The position numbers were made by a program, and so were the translations under genes. Below are positions 1-7,504 of a stretch of DNA of 64,000 bases, in pieces (position 1 is the first letter of the stretch; every line of letters starts with the position of its first letter). The notes under the pieces are model-generated. The model was given only the letters and a program-made list of their open reading frames with translations, was not told the DNA's origin and did not search any database. This DNA comes from Actinernus sp. WN-2022 (Eukaryota > Cnidaria > Anthozoa > Actiniaria > Actinernidae): NCBI GenBank assembly GCA_030867875.1, contig JAOWCC010000936.1:76479032-76543031 (forward strand). Reading direction: 5' to 3'.

Positions 1-275
1 GAAGGTTTCGCGAATTTTATGATGTCAGCACTGATTGCGGGTGTGAAGTATTGTTGAAGGCTTGCCATATCATGGTGCCCTTTAGCAATAGTGTATGGGA
101 ATCCCACACCTTCGGTAGACCACCAGAAAGTCGCATTCTCTACTAGGTTCCACCAAGTGTTCTCAATAGTGATCTCGATTAGCGAAATATTCTGGATAAG
201 AAGAGGTTCATCGAAGTAGACCGTCTGGTCAGCCGAGGTACAGGTGACATTTATAAGATCACCATTTTCGCAATA
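1..275 (-). pseudogene. Polinton virion-block protein, N-terminal part, cut by window edge
   Basis: A minus-strand frame is open from 275 to the left edge. It reads as a beta-rich, aromatic-rich protein start (for example VYFDEPLLIQNISL, then ENTWWNLVENATFWW and GHHDMASLQQYF). I associate this composition with structural (penton or minor-capsid-like) proteins of cnidarian Polintons, but I cannot name the family. The frame is closed upstream by TAA at 276-278 with no ATG in between. An ATG lies in another frame at 264-266, so a small indel has probably separated the start from the body. It is divergent to the 583-aa gene starting at 324. The remainder lies outside the window. Confidence 0.45.
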
Positions 276-323
276 TTAAAGGTATCAACTGTATGTATAT
301 GTACGTACATACACTTCAATACA
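276..323. promoter_or_regulatory. Divergent A/T-rich spacer, candidate promoter
   Basis: This 48-bp spacer lies between two divergent Polinton genes. It contains a TATA-like stretch (gtatgtatatgtacgtac) about 30 bp before the ATG at 324. The role is inferred from position only. Confidence 0.3.
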
Positions 324-2075
324 ATGCCACTCGTACTGGAAAATACAGACGACGAATGGAATGGGTTCGTCCCGCCACCACCACCCCCACAACGATTCGC
401 TTTCACAGTACAACAAAAGACTGATATCCTTGCCAAGTTCAACAAGGAGGTCGCCCCACGCAACGCAAAGGCTTTCGCAGCCTTTCGGAAGAAGTACCCC
501 AATGCCGACTTTCAAAAGTTCTCTGCTGAGACAAATGCCTCCGATATACAGGACGAGTCGACATACAGAACTAGTATTACCTTCAAAGATGGCAGCACCG
601 TCTGGTCCGTCGATAACCTCCATATTCCAACGGACGTGCGAAAGAGGTTAGATGCTGCACTACGTGGTATGCGTGGAGGGTTTCCATTCTCCATGGTATT
701 GACGAAAGAAAAGTATCCAGTTCCAGCTGATCCATGGGGGAACGACACCAAAGACATAGCCCCTCTCCTTCGAATTCTCAAGATCTACGTCTCAAAGGAT
801 CAGTCCTTCTCACTAACACCGCGAGATATCTTCCAAGAGCTGGACCTAGTTTTCCACAGCGCAAAACAAGCACACGAGTGGCTCGACGCTCCTCCAATGA
901 AGCACTGGCCCCAACAGTTATGCTTCGCCCTTTGGTGCGCGACGGCAGGCTGCGGAGTGTCATTTGATAACCATCTATCGGATGCCGCACCCATCATCGA
1001 TAACATCCGGAGTTTCTATCGCTTCCATGTGTATTACACGACTAGGCGGTTTCTGTTCGAGCTAGGGGTCCCTCTCCCTCAAGACAAAGTCTTCCATAAG
1101 GCCAACAACGCTATATGGAACGCAGTCGTATATAACAGGCTAAGAAACGAGTTTGATGTAGCCCACATTGATTTCGCCCGGCGCCGAGGGGCCAATGGTG
1201 GGTTAGGGGACGTTTACATATACGCCCATGGAGGGTTGGTGAATGCACAAAAGAAGTGGGCACACAATACCTCATACTCCGCGAAGTGGCCCGGTGGCTC
1301 ATTCAAGTTTCCCGAGGAGGCACGCACAAAGTACGAGTTTCCGTTACGATTCATTCGCAACGATGGGGTGGAGAAGCAGTACAATTGGTTCGTGCCACAA
1401 ACGGGTCACGGATTGACGAAGGCCGGGCTAGCCCGCATCAACTCGTCTGCAATGGCTTACGTATACTGTGTTCTCGGAGCCCAGGCTGCCTTTCGCAGCC
1501 CTATCGTAGGGCCGTCGGCCATGTCCCTCAACACCCAAGTCGACTGCGGTAGAAAGTTGGAAGAGGTCATCATGGAGAAACAGGTCAGTAGTGCCATACG
1601 ATACCAAGAAGCTCTGCATGCCGTCCACGCAGAAACGCCAGGCACCAGTATCGCAAGATATAGAAATGCTTTGAGGGACACTCGCGTTCGTCTCGACCTA
1701 GCGGTTGCCAAGGGCTGTCTGCTAATTCCTTCTCGCATGATCATCAACACTGAGAGTGTGTTAGGATATAACAATGAACTGCAGTTAGCAGACACATCCA
1801 GCATTCGCTTTGGGATAAATGACCATGTCAACCTCGATGAAAGAAAACCACCTCCGCCACCTATGCTAGGACCTCACCCAAAGATAAAATTACCACATGT
1901 TGCCGCAGAAGTGCCAGAGCCACATCCCACACCTCGCATAGTACCGAAGGTACAGCTGCAAAGCCTGCTCTTGCTCTACGAGCAACGCGACACGAAGCCA
2001 ATCTGGCAATGGCGTCGATTGGAGCAGCTGGCGTCGATTGGAGCAGCTGGGGTCGCTTGGTGGCTATTTCGCTAA
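324..2075 (+). CDS. Uncharacterised 583-aa Polinton protein (virion gene block)
   Basis: This is the longest intact reading frame in the element. The N-terminus has a proline run (residues about 17-23, PPPPPPQ). A long central part follows, with motifs such as LPQDKVFHKANN and GLTKAGLARINSSAMAYVYC. A second proline run (KPPPPPMLGP) lies near the C-terminus, then a basic, hydrophobic tail. I believe large proteins of this type recur beside the capsid genes of cnidarian Polintons, but I know of no assigned function. Proline-rich flanks and location suggest a structural or assembly role; that is inference. A 19-bp tandem duplication (2010-2047) shifts the frame just before the stop, so the last 10 or so residues are probably not ancestral. 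It is convergent with, and overlaps by 4 bp, the next gene. Confidence 0.6.
   Translation: MPLVLENTDDEWNGFVPPPPPPQRFAFTVQQKTDILAKFNKEVAPRNAKAFAAFRKKYPNADFQKFSAETNASDIQDESTYRTSITFKDGSTVWSVDNLHIPTDVRKRLDAALRGMRGGFPFSMVLTKEKYPVPADPWGNDTKDIAPLLRILKIYVSKDQSFSLTPRDIFQELDLVFHSAKQAHEWLDAPPMKHWPQQLCFALWCATAGCGVSFDNHLSDAAPIIDNIRSFYRFHVYYTTRRFLFELGVPLPQDKVFHKANNAIWNAVVYNRLRNEFDVAHIDFARRRGANGGLGDVYIYAHGGLVNAQKKWAHNTSYSAKWPGGSFKFPEEARTKYEFPLRFIRNDGVEKQYNWFVPQTGHGLTKAGLARINSSAMAYVYCVLGAQAAFRSPIVGPSAMSLNTQVDCGRKLEEVIMEKQVSSAIRYQEALHAVHAETPGTSIARYRNALRDTRVRLDLAVAKGCLLIPSRMIINTESVLGYNNELQLADTSSIRFGINDHVNLDERKPPPPPMLGPHPKIKLPHVAAEVPEPHPTPRIVPKVQLQSLLLLYEQRDTKPIWQWRRLEQLASIGAAGVAWWLFR
2010..2047. repeat. 19-bp tandem duplication inside the 583-aa gene
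   Basis: Two identical 19-bp units lie back to back (2010-2028 and 2029-2047). Because 19 is not a multiple of three, the duplication changes the reading frame at the 3' end of the gene. Confidence 0.9.
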
Positions 2076-3025
2076 CGCTTCCGTCGTCCCGACAATTGTT
2101 CCACTGCAAACACAACTACGGCTACTACGAGCAGCCAGGCGTTCTTTGCCAAGAATGCTACGACCTCTCCTGCAGTCCGGAAGACAAAGCTCGCAATCGC
2201 TCCAACCATCCCAGGTAGAATCTGCCCCAGCTTTTTTCCTATTGCCTTTAACCCCTTGCCAACCCCCTTGGCTACACTAGCCAAGCTCTTCGACAGCATG
2301 GAAACTATGACGCCAATCACAGTACCTGTTGCAGCCAGCACCCCAAGCACTGTGAATCCATACTTCTTGAAGGCGGCTTTTACCCGGTCCCGCAGTGACA
2401 TACGCTCTTCGATGACCTCAATATTTTGCTCGAGTTCTTGAATCTCTTGCTGTCCGGAGTCTATTTGCTCCTGAGCTTCCTGCTTTTCCACCTCAGACGT
2501 TTTAGGATCATTGACAACAGCCTCAGCTACGAGCGTTTTCTGCTTGAGGCTTTCGATCTTCACTTTGTTTTGTTGTACGACCTCCGCTGCAGGTTGGCCT
2601 AGGGCGGTTTTTATGGTCTTTGGTAGCGCTTTGTTGAGGGCCGTCTCCTTCGCAGTGAAGAGGAGGTGAGGTATGGCATTCTTCTGTTTGAGTCTTACCC
2701 AGACCCTGTCGTACTCATCCACACGAGCTGTGAATTTATCGTACTGGACTTCGGGGAACCTAGCGCGTATCTTTTCCCACGCCCTTGCTGTCTGCTGTTC
2801 GATATGTGTAAGCACACCAGTGGTATCGCCTTCGATGAATGATGCCTCTTCCATGAGGCCTTCATTCTCAGCACCATTTGCGTTTGCACGTATCGTTTTC
2901 ATGGGGATCCACTCTTTAGGGTTCGTACCGCTAGTGCCAGGCCCAAATAGGTCATCCCAGACGGGATCATCATCTGTAATGAGTGGAGTCTCTTCGGTTG
3001 TGTTGGGGTCATACTCAGCATCCAT
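2072..3025 (-). CDS. 317-aa acidic/coiled-coil protein with hydrophobic C-terminal tail (Polinton)
   Basis: The N-terminal 100 residues are acidic (DDDPVWDDLFGPGTSG). Residues about 150-215 are rich in Glu, Gln and Lys and look like a coiled coil. The last 95 residues hold a membrane segment (about 223-244), a basic amphipathic stretch (about 245-271, ASVAKGVGKGLKAIGKKLGQ) and a second long hydrophobic segment (about 272-311) ending in GRRKR. I do not recognise a named family. A membrane-active or membrane-anchoring virion protein is a reasonable inference from this layout. The frame is intact. Its ATG at 3025 faces the capsid gene ATG at 3077, only 51 bp away, suggesting a shared promoter region. 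Confidence 0.6.
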   Translation of the reverse strand: MDAEYDPNTTEETPLITDDDPVWDDLFGPGTSGTNPKEWIPMKTIRANANGAENEGLMEEASFIEGDTTGVLTHIEQQTARAWEKIRARFPEVQYDKFTARVDEYDRVWVRLKQKNAIPHLLFTAKETALNKALPKTIKTALGQPAAEVVQQNKVKIESLKQKTLVAEAVVNDPKTSEVEKQEAQEQIDSGQQEIQELEQNIEVIEERMSLRDRVKAAFKKYGFTVLGVLAATGTVIGVIVSMLSKSLASVAKGVGKGLKAIGKKLGQILPGMVGAIASFVFRTAGEVVAFLAKNAWLLVVAVVVFAVEQLSGRRKR

Positions 3026-3076
3026 ATTGAAGGCTTATTCTTCCACCTATATAGCTTTGTTATATACATATTCAAT
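3026..3076. promoter_or_regulatory. Divergent promoter with TATA-like box
   Basis: This 51-bp spacer lies between divergent starts. TATATA at 3048-3053 sits 20-30 bp from both ATGs, and a second TATATA lies at about 3061. Very short leaders would follow. Positional inference. Confidence 0.4.
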
Positions 3077-4350
3077 ATGATATCGTCGAAGTTATTTCCC
3101 GCACAAGCACGCAGAGAGCCTCTTGGGCTCAAAGCTCGACGCATCCTATATAGACGTACTTTCACACCATCATCTGCCAACCCAGGAGAGACTCTCTATG
3201 TTGAGGTCCCAACACTAGGAGAAAACATTGTCCTGGTCCCAGGTAGTCTTGCACTCTTGGCTGACCTTGCATTGTCTAGTGGACACGCCAACAACCGAGT
3301 GGTGCAAAATGTTGGACGCTGTCTTGTCTCTCGTCGAGTTTGCAAAATGGGAGGTGAGACAATAGAAGACATTGCTCGGCCAGATCTACTACAGGTATAT
3401 TCCGATCTCTATTTTCATACCAAGGAGCGAAAACCTCGGATTCAACAAGATATTCAGATAGAGAACGTGAACAAGCTACGCTCGAAGGCTGGTGACAAGG
3501 ACACTTCGAATGCTGGAGAAAATGCGCTCCTAGCTGCATATGGATCGAAATATCGAATCCCACTTGAAGTTGACATTCTGACACAACATGGAGCTCTGTA
3601 TCCCAATGCCCTACGTGACACTATTTCGTTTGAGTTGACTCTAGCACCTGCTGTCGACATAGTCGTAGGGTCAGACTCCACCAAGATAGGCACATACAAG
3701 CTCGACAACATCCAGCTGGAGTATGTGGTCATCGAGAACGAAAAACTCGCGCCAGGCAAGCACAGCACGCATATACCACAGGCGCTGTCTTTCTGTTCAC
3801 CCACGCTGTCCACTTCAAGACTGTACCTATCGACAAGGCATCCGACACTCTGGTTTCTCAGAACATCAACGTCCCACGGCGATCCTTTGCTGGACTACTT
3901 CTCCTCTTTGTGGAGCCACACACCTCAGGTACCCAGGACAGCGAGGCATTTGCCAATCCAGGCATTTCAAAGGTCGAGGTAGATGTCAATGGAATTCCAA
4001 ATAGTCTCTTCCCAGGAGGTATGCTACCACCAGACTTCTGGGAGGCTGTCAAGGGATGGTTTATCCCAATTGCACATCCGGAAGACAAACAAATGGGACA
4101 AGCTCCGCAAGTTACACCTGGAAAATTCTACCAAAACAAATTTGCCATTATCGTTGACTGTCGCACAGCAAAGGATCCAGCTGTCCATGGTGATGGATTG
4201 GGCCAAACAGGTAGTGGAAAAGACATCCAGATCCATGTGCATAGGAGCGGAGGCACAGGGACTGTAAACATGCACATATACGTACTGGCCGACGCTCAGC
4301 TCACGGTATTGAATGGAGCCCTACAGAATATAACATATTTGCCCTCGTAG
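3077..4350 (+). pseudogene. Polinton major capsid protein (double jelly-roll type), frameshifted
   Basis: This is the major capsid protein of Polinton-type elements, the hexon-like double jelly-roll protein that builds the icosahedral shell. The first frame (from ATG 3077) carries the typical N-terminal half (for example TYKLDNIQLEYVVIENEKLA). From about 3750 the homologous reading moves to another frame, which contains NGIPNSLFPGGMLPPDFWEA and ends at 4350 with NGALQNITYLPS. One frameshift of net -1 at about 3745-3760 separates the two halves. Total length, about 420 residues, is of the order expected for this family. It lies directly upstream of the packaging ATPase, the usual neighbour. 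Family assignment rests on recognition of these segments and on context; no search was run. The gene cannot make a full capsid protein. Confidence 0.75.
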
Positions 4351-4937
4351 TAGGACCCACAAACTGTGGAAAAACGGCATTTCTCGTGGAGCAGCTTCGT
4401 GGAGCATTTCGTGGCAAGTTCGACTACATAGTATTGATATGCCCGACGTATGCCCACAACAAAACCTAACGTGGATTTGCCCATCGAGACCCCCACTTCT
4501 TCGTTATCTCGCCCCCACAGGATGCTATCGACGCCGCACTGGATGTTTGTGCCACATTTTGGGCAGGTACCAATACCCTAATGATACTCGATGATTGTGC
4601 CGCTTCAAAGGATGTCAAGAAACGAACCAACAAATTCGTGGATCTGGCCTTTTCTTCTCGCCACATCGGTATTTCTGTTTGGGTGCTCTCCCAACAGCTC
4701 ACGAGTATCTGCAAACCCGTCCGCGAAAATGTAGCCATGGTTGTGGCCTTTCATACGGCGTCAGCTCTGGATGCCAATGTCCTCTTTGCGGACTACGGTG
4801 GAGGGTAGGAGGTGGATGAGAAAAAGATGTTGGCCTCGGAGATCAAGGCCCACAAGTTTGCTCGCATATGCTTCTGTCTCCGTCATCCTTATGCAGTTGT
4901 ATTAGAGCTGCCTGCACCTGTGGCATACCATGGATGA
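4311..4937 (+). pseudogene. Polinton packaging ATPase (FtsK/HerA superfamily), two in-frame stops
   Basis: This is a genome-packaging ATPase that would drive DNA into the capsid. Walker A is clear (GPTNCGKT, about 4353-4376), Walker B is TLMILDD (about 4575-4595), and a sensor-like segment follows (GISVWVLSQQL). The frame contains TAA at 4467-4469 and TAG at 4806-4808, and there is no ATG upstream of Walker A in this frame after the TAG at about 4251, so the start is also lost or displaced. The true 3' end is TGA at 4935-4937, which overlaps the next gene's ATG (4930) by 8 bp. This compact overlap looks ancestral. The motif residues themselves are intact, so inactivation is by nonsense mutations. 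Confidence 0.8.
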
Positions 4938-5493
4938 CAAAATCAAAGCTCTCCTAGGTGAGGACGTTACAGGAACACCTGCCCCCGAATCAGTGGAAAT
5001 AGCTTCTGATGATTGCCGGGAAGCACTTTCAATTTTAGCTGCGACGGGTACCACAAAGGAATATCTAGGGGAAAATTTATCTCTAGGAGACGTTTCTAGA
5101 CTACCTGAGAAAGACGTAGAGAGGTTATATAGAAGGTACCAGGCCATTCTAGCTCAGCAAATAACAGGTAGTCTAGTCAATGGTGTGATGCGTCTAGCAA
5201 CTCGTGCAGTCGCGTACGTAGTTTCACTAGATGATCAACAAGCACTTCTCAAGGACCTACAAGAAGACCACCTAGTCCGCAACGAGATCGGTGCTGTGGC
5301 CGGCTTGTTGTCTCTTAAAGCAGGTCGCTTAGTGGCCCTAGCTAGTGCTATGTTCCACGTAGTTGACCACATAGGCGTTCCTAGTACATCAAGCGATCCA
5401 CCTATTAAAGACTTGCCGACTACTGCTATATCTCAACAAGATGGAGGAACAGACGGATCGGATCACTGCGAACCCACCGAAAACTGCGCCTGA
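4930..5493 (+). CDS. Uncharacterised 187-aa Polinton protein
   Basis: The frame is intact and mostly helical by composition, with an acidic N-terminus. Residues about 85-150 form an amphipathic, alanine/leucine-rich region (GSLVNGVMRLATRAVAYVVS and EIGAVAGLLSLKAGRLVALA). The C-terminus is polar and acidic. I do not recognise the family. It overlaps the end of the ATPase by 8 bp and the next gene by 53 bp, so it belongs to a tightly packed plus-strand block of unknown small genes between ATPase and integrase. Confidence 0.55.
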   Translation: MDDKIKALLGEDVTGTPAPESVEIASDDCREALSILAATGTTKEYLGENLSLGDVSRLPEKDVERLYRRYQAILAQQITGSLVNGVMRLATRAVAYVVSLDDQQALLKDLQEDHLVRNEIGAVAGLLSLKAGRLVALASAMFHVVDHIGVPSTSSDPPIKDLPTTAISQQDGGTDGSDHCEPTENCA

Positions 5494-5881
5494 GAAAAAA
5501 ACGAAGGCAAAAGATCCACTGCGTGTAGATGCTGGAAAAGCACTGGCAGAAAGTAACCGCCGCGCTAGAGAGGCTCTCAAACGCGAGTTAGAGCGAGAAA
5601 GCGAAGTGGAGGCAGAAAGCAAAAGACGCGAGTTGGAGCAAGAAAGCGAGGTAGATGAATCCAGCTGGCTCAAGAACGTGTCTGCTAACGCTGCAATCGC
5701 AGCTATCGGCGTAGGTGTGACGTTGGTAGGGCTGTACTATCAATACAATAAGAACGCACAACGCATCAAGGACTGTTGTAGCTATTCGCCCTCCGAGCAT
5801 GTAAGTACAACATCAGCTACACCCTGTGCTCCCGATGGATGCACAGCACCCCCAGCGCGCGTGTTGCCTGACATGGAGTAG
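5441..5881 (+). CDS. 146-aa charged coiled-coil protein with one membrane segment (Polinton)
   Basis: Residues 1-75 are highly charged and contain an imperfect duplicated segment rich in Arg, Glu and Ser (RELERESEVEAES then RELEQESEVDES), probably helical or coiled coil. One transmembrane segment lies at about 82-101 (AAIAAIGVGVTLVGLYY), followed by a short tail with CC and several Cys/Pro. No family is recognised. The layout suggests a single-pass membrane protein with a long charged face. It overlaps the previous gene by 53 bp and is followed directly by the next ATG after its stop. Confidence 0.5.
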   Translation: MEEQTDRITANPPKTAPEKKTKAKDPLRVDAGKALAESNRRAREALKRELERESEVEAESKRRELEQESEVDESSWLKNVSANAAIAAIGVGVTLVGLYYQYNKNAQRIKDCCSYSPSEHVSTTSATPCAPDGCTAPPARVLPDME

Positions 5882-6145
5882 ATGGTACTCCATTTGAAGC
5901 CTAGAACCATAGGTTATAGCGCAATGGTGGAGAACAAGTTGATGCAAACGGTAACAGACGCTGCTATATTGACTGGACTTGCTACTGGCATTGGGTTCGT
6001 TGCAAAAAAAGTGGTCAAGGAGTCCATGCTTAGTGATCCTTCGGCTTCTGTCTTGAATTACGTGAAGTGGACTGCTGTATTGGCTGGTAGCGTTGCCGCT
6101 AAGAATTATCTCGAGGACCAAAAGTTGATCCCACGGAGTGAGTAG
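5882..6145 (+). CDS. 87-aa small hydrophobic Polinton protein
   Basis: This small frame starts at the base after the preceding stop. An internal ATG at 5924 (MVENKLMQTV) could be the real start, because the upstream 14 residues look unlike the rest. It has two mildly hydrophobic helices (AAILTGLATGIGFVAKKVV and VKWTAVLAGSVAAKNYL). The function is unknown. It lies in the compact block of small membrane-type genes. Confidence 0.45.
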   Translation: MVLHLKPRTIGYSAMVENKLMQTVTDAAILTGLATGIGFVAKKVVKESMLSDPSASVLNYVKWTAVLAGSVAAKNYLEDQKLIPRSE

Positions 6146-6148
6146 GCC

Positions 6149-6580
6149 ATGGCTACCATAGCTATGATTATTGGTGGAGCCGTACTCAATGCAACGGCCT
6201 TCGTAGGTGGAAGCTACCTCGCCAGGGCAATCTCTGGTAAAGGTCCTGATGTGCTAGCCATAGAGCGAAAAAGACACGATAAAGCTCTCGAGAAGTATCA
6301 GGCAGACTGGGCCGCTTTCCAGGAGCATCGCGAAAAGTTAGCCGACTGGGTCCAAGAACAGGAACGTCTACAGCACCATGCTTCCGAGGATCTCAACAAT
6401 ACGGACCGTGCTCTTGTGCTATACAATACGGTACACGTAGGGCTACACCGCATCCCAGCACTGCACGAACCCAGCTTCTCCAACTATTATCGTCCATCGA
6501 GCGCGCAGAAGACAGGTGAGTTGGTCTATGTCGGTGGTGGAATGCTTGCCCTGGGATATGCCGCCAGTCGCTGGCTGTAG
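6149..6580 (+). CDS. 143-aa Polinton protein with N- and C-terminal hydrophobic segments
   Basis: The N-terminal 26 residues are hydrophobic and glycine-rich (MATIAMIIGGAVLNATAFVG). The middle is a charged helix, likely coiled coil (about 40-85). The C-terminus has YRPSSAQKTGELVYVGGG followed by a hydrophobic end (LALGYAASRWL). I recall similar uncharacterised proteins in cnidarian genomes, which fits an element-specific conserved family, but no function is known to me. The frame is intact and starts 3 bp after the previous stop. A poly-A/poly-T stretch (6583-6600) follows the gene. Confidence 0.55.
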   Translation: MATIAMIIGGAVLNATAFVGGSYLARAISGKGPDVLAIERKRHDKALEKYQADWAAFQEHREKLADWVQEQERLQHHASEDLNNTDRALVLYNTVHVGLHRIPALHEPSFSNYYRPSSAQKTGELVYVGGGMLALGYAASRWL

Positions 6581-6643
6581 ATTTAAAAAAACTTTTTTTC
6601 TGTAGATGATCGTGGTTTTAGAGGTAGTGCCAGCTGTTATACA
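6581..6643 (+). promoter_or_regulatory. A/T-rich spacer before the integrase
   Basis: This 63-bp spacer contains a short A-run/T-run that can form a small hairpin, possibly an end-of-transcript signal for the small-gene block or a promoter for the integrase. Only position supports this. Confidence 0.2.
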
Positions 6644-7504
6644 ATGGAGACTAAGCTATCTATTCGACTTGCAAATATCTTCTATGGTCCTGAGGGATAC
6701 TGGAAAGGTCACGCTGCTGTGGGTAAGCTAGCAACTTCTGCTGGGGTGCCAGAGGTCGTTGCAAAGGTTTGGCTGGAAAAGCAAGCCCTGTGGCAAATGT
6801 TCCTACCTAGTCCACATGAAATTCCAAGACCACACTGGACGGTCTCAAAGCCAAACGAGGTGCACCAGGCTGATCTACTTTTCCTACCCCACGACCGGGT
6901 TCGTTCGGGACGAACATCGAAGCTATACAAATATGCACTCGTTGTGATCGACGTGGCAAGCCGCTACAAAGAAGCAGAACCTTTAACCTCGAAAGATAGT
7001 GGTGAAGTGGCTGCAGCCTTCGAACGAATCTACGAGCGTAGTCCATTGACATGGCCACAACTGTTACAGGTCGATCCCGGGAGGGAGTTCATGGGACGTA
7101 TGTCTGGAACGTTGGAGCGACATGGTACGAAGGTCAAACGAGGTGAGGTAGGCAACCACAGGGCACAAGGCTTCGTTGAGCGAGCGAACAGGACGCTGGC
7201 CGAGAGATTGTTTGGATATCAATATGCTCAGGAGTTGGTGCTTGCTTCGGAAGGATCAGAGGCTCGATCCAGAGAGTGGGTTCAAAGGCTTCCTGCAGTC
7301 ATCAAGGCCATGAATAGCGAAGTGACTCGACTGATAGGAAAGAAGCCTTCGAAGGCCATCGCAGGAACTGCTGCCCAGCAAGTGGATGCAAAACCTCCTA
7401 CGTATTCGCGGGCTGTTGGATTCGACGAAAAGCGTCTGCCATTCGATATGAGGAACTATTCGCTCGGCATTCAAGTCGATGTCGATTTTATCGTCAGCAT
7501 GTAG
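6644..7504 (+). CDS. Polinton integrase (retroviral-type rve, DDE), C-terminus doubtful
   Basis: This integrase would insert the element into host DNA. The N-terminal 65 residues form the expected helical domain (YGPEGYWKGHAAVGKLA, ending IPRPHW). The catalytic core follows. Candidate acidic triad residues are Asp77 (HQADLLFLP), Asp144 (LQVDPGREF) and Glu179 (QGFVERANR), with 34 residues between the last two. The following helix (AERLFGYQ) and the segment to GKKPSKAI look normal. After about residue 265 the sequence stops resembling the usual C-terminal chromodomain-like extension and ends at TAG 7502-7504, so the C-terminus is probably lost. The last 249 bp overlap the convergent TFIIB-like frame on the other strand. 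The core is intact on paper; activity of a truncated protein is doubtful. Confidence 0.8.
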   Translation: METKLSIRLANIFYGPEGYWKGHAAVGKLATSAGVPEVVAKVWLEKQALWQMFLPSPHEIPRPHWTVSKPNEVHQADLLFLPHDRVRSGRTSKLYKYALVVIDVASRYKEAEPLTSKDSGEVAAAFERIYERSPLTWPQLLQVDPGREFMGRMSGTLERHGTKVKRGEVGNHRAQGFVERANRTLAERLFGYQYAQELVLASEGSEARSREWVQRLPAVIKAMNSEVTRLIGKKPSKAIAGTAAQQVDAKPPTYSRAVGFDEKRLPFDMRNYSLGIQVDVDFIVSM

